DNA of 64,000 nucleotides, taken from positions 71,873,244 to 71,937,243 of the forward strand of contig OX422215.1 in assembly GCA_949130495.1 (NCBI GenBank), read 5' to 3'. Within the stretch, counting starts at the first letter, position 1. Each line of letters starts with the position of its first letter. Source of the stretch: Sambucus nigra (Eukaryota > Streptophyta > Magnoliopsida > Dipsacales > Adoxaceae). The translations under genes were made by a program, and so were the position numbers. The notes under the pieces were generated by a model, which was not told the origin of the DNA, did not search any database, and saw only the letters and a program-made list of their open reading frames with translations. This document shows, in pieces, positions 1 to 11,700 of the stretch.

Positions 1-224
1 GAAACAAAACATCATTTTTGCCAAATGACTACCACAAATTCAAACTACTCGACAATAAGTTGGTCGACAAATAACACAATATTGCTATCTTTTTAACAGA
101 TACACATGTACAGATGTAACGTGTTACAAAACAATAGAAGTTAAGATTTGCAAATAAAATTATTTCATTAAATATAGAACAAAATACATCAAGAATGAAA
201 TACAAATTTATTACATCAATATTC

Positions 225-3200
225 CTATTCTATTGGTTTCTTCCCCTCTGCTTTTGAAACAGGTTCCTCGCCAGCAGGTGGATCATTTAAAGCAAGAGGA
301 GAATTTATGAAGTTAAGATCTTTTAACATCCTGATATTCATCACAGATGGTCGATCTCGTAGATGCTCGGGACGAGATATCTCGACATTGGAATGGAGAT
401 TGTAATCGCCGAGGTCTTTGGAAATCAGACATCGAGGGATGGCCCGAGCAGGGATCCAACTCATATCAAGCTTGAATGGTGGCACTGGTAGGTCGAGCAG
501 CCCAGGATTATGGTAATCCCACAGGTAATGACCCTGTTCCAGTTGCAGCACACCTAAGGCATTCAACCATCCCTGCTTGTAGCCCTTATTATTTGCATTT
601 TGGATACGATCGTCCAAGTGGTAGAGAGCCTCGTTGTAGCCAGCCATCCAGAACTCCCCGGGCTGCTTATGGAATTGATATGTCAATCTTTCCAGCTGTT
701 CGTGGAGATTTTTGATGAAGAGTTCTTTATTCTCCAAGATAGATTTCTACGCAGAAAGCTGCTCTTCCAGACCCCTGATCTTCTTAGACATCTCAGCCAA
801 TGCCTGGTTCTTCGTCATTAGTTGGAAGGCCTGGTTCTCTAAAGCAGATTGAGTCCTCTGTTCCTCGATAGGAATCCGAGCAGCTCTTGCTTATCCCCGA
901 GGAGCTCTTGCTCGTCCACGAGCAGAAGTAGAAGGGTCAGACCTTTTCAAGGTTTCCAACTCATCCCTCAGGTTGGCGTTTTTGACCTCTAAGAACGAGA
1001 ATCCCTCGTCAGTCATGGGGACCTAAGCATTTGAGGTGGAGGCAACAGATTTTAATTGAGATACTTCTCTTTGCAAGTTGTTATTTTCTTGCTCCAATAA
1101 CTCGGCTATTTGCCTGTGCTCTTCGACCTCGGCTTTCAAAACTCTTTCCCTCACATCGTAAGCAGCAAATCATTTATCATATCCCTTGTCGGCAATGACT
1201 TGCTGATATTTCTTCTCATACCCCTCGTGCAAAAGGGCAGTGGATTCCTTATATTGTTGCTGAAGTTCTTCAAGAGTGCCTTGGAGATCCTCAATCATAT
1301 CATAATAATCTACATTATTGGCCACTGCACGATCAAGCAAACACTTCAAATATTGGTAGGCTTCAATTGCCTGTTCCGAAGCATCTTGGCCGAGGATGTC
1401 GACGATTTGTGCTGCACTCAGATCTGTGTGACCAGCCTTAAAATATTCATTGCATTACCGTAACAGCTTTGTATCATGAGCAGACAATAATTCCATCCTG
1501 GCCAGAAACTAGTAGAGGAAGAAAAAGCAATAATCAATAAGAGTACCAACAGAGCATGAAAAGGAGAAACATCAGTATGCATAAACAAAAGTTCAAGTTT
1601 TATTATATCACAAAGTTCAGAGTTACATGTTAAAGAAAAATAAAATAGAGAGAAACCCGAACAACTCTACACCTTTTCCTTGTCTCCCAAAACTTTCTCG
1701 GGAGGCTGGGACGAGGAGGTAGGTTGATCGGAGGGAACATAAAGTTGCTCGGGGAGCGCTGGCAGTTTCTCGGATGAAGTAGCAAGTTGCTGAAGTTCCT
1801 CGTTAGTAGACTGGATGGATGGGGGATGAGAAACTTGATCTCCCATCACCATGGAAGACTCCTCAGACGCAGCTTCGTCCTCTTCTTCGTCTTCAGGAGT
1901 TGGAGGGGGACCAGGGATGTGCCGCTGAAATAGTTCAAAAGTTTCATCAACTTTCATCTCTTGTAGAGAAGAGACCCACCCGTCTCTAAAGTATTTGAGG
2001 CTGCCATATTCTACTTGCGACATCATGGCAGCCAAGCCTTTGTTCCACCCTTCATCCCAGCCAGCGCTGAAAGATTTCTTCACAGCTAATTTCCTCTTTA
2101 ACTTCTCCGAGGAAAGCTTCTCGAACAGAAGATTTTCAGCAGCCTTCAGTTTATTCTCAACTTCTTCTTTTTGCTGACTTACTTCCCGAAGTTGACCCAA
2201 CTCCTCCTCAGCAACCTTGAGCTTATTTTCAAACTCCCCAGCATTTTTGAGCTTCCCTTCGAGCTCTTTATTCTTCTTCTCCAAATCATTTATTTTTTTC
2301 TCCAACCCTTTGGAGACTTCAACAACTTGAGCCTTTTCATGCTCGGTTGAGGTAAGTTTCTTCTCCCAAGCAGCCTTGTCAGCATCATGCTTCTGACGAG
2401 AATCTTCCAAAGACCGCGTCAGACCCATCAGAGATTCCTCCACACCAGATGAGGAGCTTGAAGCTTTAATAGCTTCATCTTTCTTCAAAATTGTATTAAA
2501 GCAGCTCACCAACTGTGAAAAGAAAATGAAAGCAAGTCAGAAACAGATATAACAAGGGAAAGATGAAAAGTTCAAAACAATAAGACTTACAGAAGCAATA
2601 TGGCGAGCAACCAATGAGGTAACCATGTCCCGAGAAAGGTTTTCTTCAATACCTTGGATCTAGGGAATGATCCAAGTCTTCACCGAGCTCATGGCAGAGC
2701 TCGGGGGAACAAAAGTAGGAACACCAGTCCCAGTAGTTGGGGGCTGAGAGATGGTTTCAGCCAAATTGACCGAGGAGCTTTTCTTCAGCTTCCTCGGGGG
2801 AACAGGAATAGTTTCGACCAAGGAGGAACTCTTGGTCAGTGATATGACAATCACTTCTTTTGGAGCATCAGTCTTTCTCGGGGCCACTGGGGGCTTCTCG
2901 GTAACCTTCACAGGAGCAGCCGGAAGGGGTGCATCAATTTTCTTTATCCCCTCTCCTGGGACGTCAATCTTTCTTCTTTTCGCCTCTCCAGCACCAGAGG
3001 CAGGTTTCTCAAAAAGGGCGGGAGGTCTTCTTTTCTTCATCCTTTCACTCAAAGGAATATGTGATTCAGGCGAAGAACTTGTAGAGGTAGGTATTGGCTC
3101 TGCGTCGCTTATCACCGGACGAGCAGTGAAAGAGGAGGTGTAACTCTTGTACTGCAGCAAATATGAAGCTGAACTAATGTGCTCGTCGGCAACAGTCTGA

Positions 3201-3872
3201 TGCAAACTCCAGATAAGTTTTAAATGCCTTTTATTAACGTCTGCCTCTTTTGGAGACTTTCTTTTACTGGCAACTGCAAATAAATAAACATTAAAATATC
3301 AGTGACACATTTTATCAAACATAAAGGAAGCATAATTTCAAAATAAATAAAATGAAATAAAAATAACCTATCCCATTGCCATAGGGAGGGCATCTGGGAC
3401 CCTGATACACTTCATCTCCAGATAAATGAGCATGTTGCCAATTTTTTTATAACAACCCCGTGCTCAAAATAGTCCCTATTGACATCCGGGAGATTGACCA
3501 CTATGCCCTATTTAAAAATCTAGTTTTTAAATAAAAAGTATTATCACCAACAGCCCATCTATAACAAAACATGATTTCTGGAATTCCTATGCGAGTTCCA
3601 TGAATTTGATTTAGTCTATGAACCCCATTAACTATTCTTCATGTATTGGGGGCTATTCTTGCAGGAACAATGTCAAAATATTGACAGAATTCCACACATA
3701 AAGGATTTGGTGGAAAAGAAAAACCACACTCAGCAACAAAGAGACCGGGGAACCAATGTCCCTCAGCCAAACGGAAATAGTCGGAAGGCTCAGAAAGCTC
3801 TTCCAAAATAACCCAGGAGGGAATAGAGAAATCAGAGCGAAATTTATCAATCGATTCTACAGGATAAACCAT
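225..3872 (-). pseudogene. Element A antisense gene: four exons, gypsy-type transposon domain plus coiled coil, decayed
   Basis: Read on the minus strand, exon 1 runs from ATG 3872 to 3368, exon 2 3273-2591, exon 3 2512-1673 and exon 4 1508-225. Introns of 94, 78 and 164 bp have GT/AG ends (for example GTAAGTC...TTTTCACAG for intron 2) and phases 1, 0, 0, the same as in element B. Exon 1 contains SFPPNPLCVEFCQYFDIVPA, resembling the Pfam 'putative gypsy type transposon' family. Exon 2 is Ser/Pro/Lys-rich, exon 3 is a charged coiled coil followed by GWDEGWNKG, and exon 4 is a coiled coil ending with WIPARAIPR. Breaks: a TGA at 3639-3641 where B has a Cys codon, a frameshift later in exon 1, a stop near 2660, and a TAA early in exon 4. 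It converges on the element's own pol, outside the window. The function is unknown; it is not an env gene by position or orientation. Confidence 0.75.
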
Positions 3873-4035
3873 GATGAAAGAAGGAAATGAAGAAGAAGGA
3901 AGAAGATCTTACAGAAAAAGAGTGGATCTGTTGACAACGAACGATGAAAAGGATGAACGCACAAGAGAGTAAGACAATAGAAAATTCGAAGATACAAATG
4001 TGAAAAAGTAGAAGATGATGGGATTGTCTGTGACG

Positions 4036-4043
4036 CTTAAATA
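4036..4043 (-). promoter_or_regulatory. Putative TATA box of the element A antisense gene
   Basis: On the minus strand this reads TATTTAAG, about 165 bp upstream of the exon 1 ATG (3872), followed by a T/C-rich leader typical of plant 5' UTRs. The block around it (roughly 4021-4160) is well conserved with 56811-56940 in element G, where the equivalent is TATTTAAA, although the neighbouring exons 1 and 2 are gone there. A promoter role is inferred from position, composition and this conservation. Confidence 0.5.
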
Positions 4044-4299
4044 CCTTATCTTGGGAAACGGTAAAGTTAATGATTACAAAAAGAAACGATTACGCTACCG
4101 GCGGCTGGAAGGACAAAAAGTACGCGGAGATCGAGGCGGTTATAAAAATTCAAAAAAGCCTGATTCTACGAATTTGGAAGGAAAAATAAATACAAAGGAG
4201 AAACTCCTAAATTTCAGGATGACCATTTAAAACAACCATATTTCGAGAAAGAATGTTCCACACTCCTCAAATTTCGAACTATGAAACATTGAGGGCTTC

Positions 4300-4907
4300 T
4301 GTTGATACCAAATTTAGTCTGCCGACATGGCTCAATCGAGTGAAGACACGTGGCAATCTATGTGTCAACAACAAACACCTCCGAGGAATCATACTATAAC
4401 GAGGAACACTGCAGAGGAACTCAGACGCTCCGAGGAACTATGCTACAACGAGGAACACTACTTCCCCGAGGAACTCAGACGCTCCGACCAACAAGAACTC
4501 TACGAGGAACTTATGAGTACCGAGCAACTTAGGCGGTCCGAGCTGCACCTCGAACAAAGCATTAATAGCAGGATAACCAACAGTTTGACTGTTCATTAAA
4601 TGCTTATCATTCAGATGTATACACTTAAGGGGCATTGAATGTATTACCCTTTCACATGTACAACATTTAATGTATTACCCTTTCACATTACAGCCTCAGG
4701 GCTATAAATACATTGTATTACCCTCATTGTAAGGGGACCGGAATTTCTTAATTAAACTTGTAATCGAGAATTCCCAAATAGTCATCAATAACAGAAACAG
4801 TGGACGTAGGCCATTCTTATAAGGCTGAACCACTTTAAAACTTCTTTGTCTCATTTATTTTATCTGTGATTAAATAATTAGATATAATCTAATTTTTGAC
4901 ATCAACA
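4300..4907 (+). repeat. 3' LTR of element A (608 bp)
   Basis: It starts TGTTGAT and ends ATCAACA, a perfect 7-bp terminal inverted repeat, and is related throughout to the LTRs of element G. The U3 part (4383-4528) holds nine copies of a GAGGAAC-type motif spaced 18 bp apart, with one 13-bp step. A TATA box (TATAAATA, 4703-4710) and the shared sequence after it mark the promoter and R region. An open frame of 90 codons across the repeats (4327-4599) is a by-product of the 18-bp period and not a gene. The LTR is longer than those of G mainly because of extra repeat units. Confidence 0.9.
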
Positions 4908-5926
4908 TAGCCTATTAACATATGCCAATCATTGGCAAAATAAAAAAACGGAGCCCCATTAATTCTCTTCAGCTAGCGTGGCTCATGTAGCCTAATAAAG
5001 AGGTTAGCCTTTTGGCTTTTCAACATGAACGAAACTTCCTTTTTTTAACACAAAACTCTTTCAATAATCATTATGTCAATGATTGGTAGCGAAAGCGGCA
5101 TGGCAACATTTTTTTTAAAGACTTGGCTTACTTGCCAAACAATGGTGATGGAAACATCAAACAAAATTGCCCCCTTTCCTTTTTTTTAACAAGCAGCGAG
5201 AGCTTAAGACAATCTATTAAAAAGAATGATGTATTATTTTAAAATGCCAACTCATTTTGATTTTAAAACAACTTTTGTTTCCATATTTTTTTTTGTTTTT
5301 TAAATAAAGATTCTTTTATTCAAAAGAAAGTGGATCCTGAATGATATAATCCCCCAAATTTTGGTGAGAAAGTACATGGGAGATTATGGTGTTTATAGTA
5401 AAGATTCCTACATTGGTACTCTTTATTTATTGTACTGACCAAGCACCAGTGGTCGCAATAGGTTAAGGGACTTCAGGACTACTACTCTGCCTAGTACTCT
5501 TGATGTTCCTCCAGCTAGGATGGACAAAGTTTATGGGAAACGTCCAATGTAATGATTTTGTTTTTCTTATTATCACTTGTTTCCATTTCAATATCATCTC
5601 TATGTTTGTTTTCTATAGAATTCCATTGGAATGAAAAAGACTTTCTTTTGCATACATGTTTGTCTATGTATTTTAAACTTTGTTTAATAATTAAGCTTTT
5701 GATCAGTTGATTATTTGTGCACCCTACTAATCTTCTTGATTAACTATGTTTGGTTAAGTTGTGAACTTGAGTTATTAAGCCTTAGGTTCTACGAATGTAC
5801 TTAGGTAAAATGAATCTTTGTCATTTTTAAAGCTAAGTGTTTCATTAGTTACCATGAGCGACCAAATGTCTTAGGTATGTAGGGTTTTCCTGAATTTAGC
5901 TTGGTCGAGTAAAACTTTTTGTTCTT
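4908..5926. other. Unassigned AT-rich sequence between elements A and D
   Basis: No open frame, LTR end or RNA gene can be supported here. The stretch contains several short T and A runs. It could be host DNA or the decayed 3' end of element D, whose 3' LTR is not recognised. Confidence 0.5.
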
Positions 5927-6075
5927 GACTTTAGGTTATATATGAAGTTTTAGGGACTTATTGTTCATGAGTTTTCAAATAAGAAGTCATACATAAAGTC
6001 TAACTTTAGGTCAGACATGAAGTTTTAGGGTCTTTTTCGTGACTTGTCAAAGACGAAGTCATACATGAAGTCTAA
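5927..6075. repeat. Two tandem copies of a ~75-bp repeat downstream of element D pol
   Basis: Unit 1 (about 5927-6002) and unit 2 (about 6003-6075) share blocks such as ATGAAGTTTTAGGG and GAAGTCATACAT. They lie just beyond the end of the decayed pol of element D (minus strand, ending near 6223). This is the same location in which elements G, C and B carry different family-specific repeats. Confidence 0.7.
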
Positions 6076-6222
6076 TGTTTTTTCTTTTTTGAAGTTGGAA
6101 AAGTTTTTGGGGATGTATCATCTCCATACTCCGAAAAAACACAAAAAGGAAGTATAATTTGTTGGAAATCACAACTTTATTAAACTGGATGAAATAATTA
6201 CAATAAATACGTAACAGAGCTA

Positions 6223-7998
6223 CTAATAGCATTTCATGAGATAATCGGCGTTCCAAGGATTCTTAAATTTTTTCCCTTCAAGTGTTTCTAAGCGACAAGT
6301 TCCTCGTCGGATGATTATCGAGATATAATAAGAAACATGACAGTTTTCTTCTAACTTGTTTCCTTTCTAGATGACCTTTATAAGGACATATTCTACCTCT
6401 TTCAAGTTCGTTGGCTTGATCGCCTTGTTATAAAATCTAGCAGCTCCTTGTTGATAAGTAGCTACTCAAAGTGCAACATCCTCCCCGACTTCCTCAATCA
6501 CATATAGATCCATTATTCTCATGAGATCACTTTTGGGGGAATCTAAGTTCAACACCATGTGAGTCGATAAACCTATCTCGAAAGGTACTATTGCCTCATT
6601 TCTAAAAGTAAGCATGTAAAGAGTTTCACATGTGGCTGTTGTCGACATAGTTCTATATGCCAAAAAGACATTGTGCAATTCAATTATCCAGTTTTCCTTG
6701 GCATCATCTAACCTATTCTTTAACTCATCAAGTATAGTTTTGTTGGTGACCTTTAGTTTTCCATTACACAGTGGGTGTACGGGTTCAAAATGAAGTTTTT
6801 GAATCTTAGACTGAATGCAGTAGTCCTCAAATTCCTCGTTATCGAACTGAGTGTCGTGATCAGTGATGAAGGCATATGTAAACCTGCATAAGATATGTTT
6901 CCAGATAAATTAGAAAACTCTTTCATAAGTCATTTCAACTAATGGCTCAGCCTCCACCCATTTTATAAAGTAGTCTACTGCTACCACCAAGTACGTACTT
7001 GAATTTTCCTTTGGTCCTCGATAATGGGCCGACCAAATCAATTACCCAGATAGAAAAAGGCCATAGAGAAGTAATTAAAGTTAAAGATTCCATCGATCTT
7101 CTAAGGATTACAACAAACTTCTAACACTTATCAGACTTCTTAGCAAAGGAAATGCAGTATGCTTTCATAGTCAACCAATAGTATCCCTGCATAGCTATCC
7201 TTTGCAACGATGATTGACCAACTGAATGAGACCCACATGAACCTTCATATACATCTTTGATCAAATTTGGTACCTCGGTGGGGTGTACACACCGAAGTAG
7301 TGAAACAGTGTATCCCCTTTGGTATAAGACTCCTCGCTCTAGCACAAAACTAGCTACCTTGTACCTTAACTTCCTGGCATCTTTTGGGCTAGTAGGTAAT
7401 AAGCCTTTGTCAATGTAGATTTTAATAAGATCTATTCATAAGGGTCCTAAATCCACCATAACAAAATTGATCATAGCTTCCACATCTATACTTCTACGTT
7501 CAAGAATCTCTATCGGGATGGTTCTCCTGAGTTCTGTCCTAGTCGCAGAAGCCAACCAAGTAAGTGCGTCTGCTCGAGCATTCTCTATCCTTGGTATCCT
7601 GACTATTTTAACTTCAAAAAACTTGGAGATGAATTCTATAGTTTTAGACATATATTTGATCATGAGATCTCCCATGACTTCATATATTTGATGTACTTGG
7701 TTAACAATTAGCTGAGAATCACTATGTGCCATAACCTACTCGAATCCCAATTATAAGGCTAACTCTAGGCCTCTGATTAGTGCTTCATACTTTACTTTAT
7801 TATTTGAGGCTTAGAATTGAAAACAAAGTGCATATTCCACATCAATGTCATTCGAAGTATTTATGATAAGTCTTGCTCCACTGCTAGTGGAATATGAGGA
7901 TCCATCTATTTATAACTTTCAAACTAGGATGTCGTCGCTAAAGCTCTTTTCTGATGATACTCCTTGCTGGAATATTTTCTTACTCTAATTATTGTATC
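6223..7998 (-). pseudogene. Element D pol, 3' part: second RNase H and integrase (decayed)
   Basis: Minus-strand fragments match the pol of element G. About 7732-7436 is RNase H (SDSQLIVNQVHQIYEVMGDL, then the ADALTWLASAT region). About 7345-7121 is the integrase zinc-binding region (RCVHPTEV...EGSCGSHSVGQSS...KSDKC). About 6678-6466 is the distal integrase core (AYRTMSTTATCETLYMLTF). The C-terminal GPY-type tail decays up to a TAG near 6223. Stops and frameshifts separate the pieces, so no functional protein is possible. The RNase H N-terminus is cut by the insertion of element B at 7998 and resumes at 18544. Confidence 0.8.
7994..7998. repeat. Left target-site duplication of element B (GTATC)
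   Basis: GTATC lies directly before the left LTR; the copy after the right LTR is ATATC (18539-18543). Four of five bases match, and a single G/A change explains the difference. The interrupted pol of element D is continuous across this join. Confidence 0.75.
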
Positions 7999-8397
7999 TG
8001 TGGAGACAATGATTATGCAACATAAATTAAATATGAGAGAAGTAATGAACAAGAAAGAACAAATAAAACGCCAATCACACAACAACGGATATACGTGGTT
8101 CAGCAAAGAGATGCATACGTCCACGATGGTGCAGTCAGTATTATTTCTCAATATTCTGGGGAATGAGTACAGAGAGTACAACTTTTCCTTTGTCCCGGAC
8201 CTAGGGTTTAATTTATATATGTGTAGGTTAGTTGGTGGAGATGATGGGTTCCTCCATATTAGCCATCTTCCCTATAACTTCCCTTCATGGGATCGTGGGG
8301 AGATTGGATCAATACAAAAGATGAGAGGCCTGGACTTTGGGCCGCTAGGGCTGGGCTACTCGTCCAGGCCTATAGTACTAAATTTCGGGTAGCCACA
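7999..8397 (-). repeat. 3' LTR of element B (399 bp)
   Basis: It is a direct repeat of 18141-18538 with TGTGG/CCACA termini. On the minus strand a TATA-like ATATATAAAT (complement of 8211-8220) sits where a U3 promoter is expected. A G-rich polypurine tract (complement of 8398-8409) lies immediately before the LTR in the element's own direction. Confidence 0.92.
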
Positions 8398-8752
8398 ATT
8401 GCCCCTAAATTTGTTGTGCCTTGCATGTGGGCCCAACAGATTTAAATGATTAGCCATAATAGTTGTGTTGTAATTCCTCGGGAGCTGTAGAGTCGATTTC
8501 TGGCGGCAGTCGCTTCGCTTGCTGTGCGATATGATTAGATTTTGAAGGTTTGTTGGAATGAGGCTCATTTCTTTTCGTTGTTTCAGCTTTTCCAGCACTC
8601 TTCTATCTTCTGAGAACTCTTGCGCTTCGTATCTTCTACTTTCGATCTCCATTCTCGTTGCTTCTTCGCCATTTGACCTGATCTTCTGTCTTGTAAGTTT
8701 CTCGTGCACTTTGCATTTTCTCTTTGGTTTGTAGCTTTTCTTGTATTTTCCA
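8398..8752 (+). promoter_or_regulatory. Leader of the element B antisense gene
   Basis: This is the stretch between the 3' LTR and the ATG at 8753. It is rich in T and C (for example TTTTCGTTGTTTCAGC), as plant 5' untranslated leaders are, and has no long open frame of its own. No clear TATA box was found on the plus strand, so the start of transcription is not located and may lie inside the LTR. Confidence 0.4.
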
Positions 8753-11700
8753 ATGGCGAAGATTGGAAATAGGTCAATCTCGGAATTTAGAAAATTCTAC
8801 AACATTCCTGAGTGGGTAGAGATTGAGTGTTGTGCCTCGCCTCCTAGGAACGTTAGGGATATAGAGGATTCCCACTGGATCCATGCTTTGCTGCTTTCCC
8901 AGGGGGGACTTACTTTTCCCCATAATGATCTGTTCCTGCATTTCTTTAGCTATTTTAGTATTGTACCTGCACAATGTTCGCCCAATGTATGCAAAATAGT
9001 GAACGGCGTGCATAGGATAAATCAACTGTATGGCACAAGGTTAGGGCTCGCCGAGGTCTGCTTTTGTTACTCCTTCTCTCGAACTAGTTCAGGTGTCCTG
9101 TACCTCAAAGCTAGGAGCCCTGATAGGGTATTGGTAGTAAATATACCTGATTCCCATAAGGACTACTGGCAGGAAGGTTTTCTTGTTAGGAATTGGCAGT
9201 TCTCTCCCCAATCTGAAGGGTCGAGGTCTGAGAGGTTCACTGTTACCTTTTATGGGGAAGAATATATAGGTAGATATCATACTATTGTTTCAATCTCTGC
9301 TGATTTATGACTTTTCTAACTCCTCTTTATTTTTTCTTCTATAGCGAGGTCGAAGAACTTGGAGCCTGCCCTCATCGAGGTTCGAATTTCTAAATTGGTT
9401 AAAGCTTGGAACATCAAAGAGCCTTTGGGTGACGGCGAGCATCCCAGATCTGCCGCTTTCTTGTTAGAGTATAAGAACGTAGGCTCTAGCTTCATAGCAC
9501 AGCCTGTGGACAGTGTACCAGAGTTTGATTCTTTAGGAGAGACTACTGCTGAGCCGATACCGTTGGACGAAGAAGAGAGCAGCTCTGAAAGTGAGCCTGC
9601 AGGTAATCTCGGTGAAGGGAGCTCTGATAGTAGCAGCTCTTATGATTCTGAGGAGGCTTCTAAGGCTCGAGGATCGTCGAGTTCTTCCAGCAGTTCTGGT
9701 GAAGATATGCCTCCAAGGAAGAACCTGATCAGAGATGATGATGATGATGACCATGTGCTCCTCGCTCAAAGATCAAAGAAACAGAAGTATGCATCTGGGT
9801 TTGTGGCTACAGGTTTTCGGCCTTCCTCTCAGGAGCAAGAGAGGAAGAGGAGAGAAGAAGAGCAGGTGAAGGAGAGGGAGAGAAAGAAGGAGGAGGAGAA
9901 GAAGAAGGTGGAAGAAATGAAAAGGGTTGAGGAGAAGAGGAAGAGAGAGAGCGAGAAGGATGAGGAGAAGAGGAGAGCTGAGGCAAGGACGAAGGTCGGG
10001 CAGGCCTTAGTTCCAGTGTCCGCTCTGCCAGAGGGAGCTTCCGTGGCAATCTCCCCTCAGCTAGCTCCGGCTCTGCTTGAGAGAGCTATCCTCCCGGCTG
10101 ATCGCCAACGGGCAATAGGTTCGGAGCATCTGGCCCTTCAGGCTAGTCAGAGGCTTGCTCTGGTAAGGTTTCTTTTCCTCTCATGTTTTGCTGACTGCTG
10201 TTGCTTTCCTCTTCTTATATCTTTTTCTTTTTCGTAGTTCGTTACCGACTTCGCTGTGTTGTATCGCTCACGCGATGAGCTGGTGAAGAAGAATGGTGAA
10301 CTGGAGCAAGAAAACTTTGCTCTGAAGCTGAAGGGTAAGGAGATCGAGGCCAATTTTAAAGTTTTCGATACTGCTCGGATCTCGTCTGATTTTCCCCTTG
10401 CCACTGCGAATAAGGAGAGAAGTACGGCGATCTCGAAACTAAAAGAGCTGAGGCAGGCCTACGACCTGGTTTGCTCGAGCAAACTCGCTGTGCTGGAGGA
10501 GAAAAGGGTTCTCTCTGAAGAGCTGGAGAAGAAGGAGTTCGAGGCTATTACTGCCTTATAATTTCGGCTGGGCTGCTGCGTATGAGGACACTGAAGTTCA
10601 GATAGGCTATATCAGTCGTCTGAACTTTAAGAAAGGATGGAATAAGGCTCTCATGGCCGCTGGGGTAGACGTTGCATCTCCACTTTTTGACGAGCACGAC
10701 CCAGGGCCGAGGCCAGTCGTAGATGAGGACCCTGCCCCAACTGCTGAAGGCACTGATCCTGTTTCTCAGGCGACTCCTGCTGACGCCCCTTTGGTTGAGA
10801 GGATAGAGGACACCCCTGCAGAGGGTAATGCCCCTGCTGATTCTGATAGGGACAAGGGGCCATCCGAGGTTGCTAATTGATAGGGATTGCTTTGTAATTT
10901 TTTCTTTTTCAATATGATGTAACCTCGTTCCTTATTAATGAAAAGACTTCATTTTTGTTTATGCTGATCTCTTTCTCTTCTCCTTCTTTTACTTGTAGTT
11001 AGTTGATGTTGATGACTATATTCCTGTTACCTCCCAACTGGGTAGGACTCTTGGTCCTAATTCAAGCCCTGCTGTTCGCCAGGCCTTTGCTAGACTTTGC
11101 AGGTTTTCTAAGTCAAGGAACCAAAAATATAAGGATCAGTCCGAGCTGGTGGCCAAGCTGAAGGACAGGCTCCAGGAGATGGAAGAAATTGGTGCCTCAG
11201 TACAAGAAGAAGTCAGAGCACTGAGAGCAAGGTTACTGGAGGCCACCGAGATTAACCAGGTTGGGGAGTTCCTGCAGCAGGAGAATGAAGACTTGAGGAG
11301 GGAGGTACTAAAGCTTAAGGATCATTCGCCGAGCACCATTTCGGCAGTCCTGCAAGGCTCTTCTTCATCGCGAGCTGCTCGGCCTCCCCTCCCGCGTGCT
11401 AGCAGGAGTGCCAGGGGTAGGAATAGGGAAGCCGAGGAACAGCGTGAGAGGGAGATGGAGGAGCTGCGCGACGATGTTCGGCAAGCTTATGTAACTGCTG
11501 CTGGGCTCCAGAGGGACATCACCCGACTACGGCATTTGTTCAAGAAGGGTCCTCGACAAGTGTGGTCTGATGGCTACGATCAAGGCTGGCTGGATGCTCC
11601 AACAAGACTATCAGAGTTCGAGGAACTTTCCTTTATTAGAGGGTGGTTGAGTGCCCTGAAAGAGTTGCAGGTCCTGAGGAACTCGGTGTTATGGTATCGA

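Larger units (their letters stand above)
1..4907 (+). mobile_element. Element A: 3' part of a Tat-type Ty3/gypsy LTR retrotransposon
   Basis: The left window edge cuts this element, so its gag-pol and 5' LTR are not seen. What remains, in order, is the tail of a repeat-bearing spacer (1 to about 224, with the same GTTGGTCGAC motif as the spacer of element G), a convergent antisense gene on the minus strand, a G-rich polypurine tract (4288-4299) and a 3' LTR (4300-4907). The order and sequence match the 3' half of the complete element G, so A and G are the same family; A keeps exons 1 and 2 of the antisense gene that G has lost. Target-site duplication cannot be tested; the 5 bases after the LTR are TAGCC. 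The family call is firm; the lineage name (Tat) is inferred from G and B. Confidence 0.85.

Noticed and set aside
4327..4599. 90-codon open frame with EELRRSEE-like repeats
   Set aside because: It lies wholly in the U3 region of an LTR; the 18-bp period is a multiple of three and keeps the frame open.
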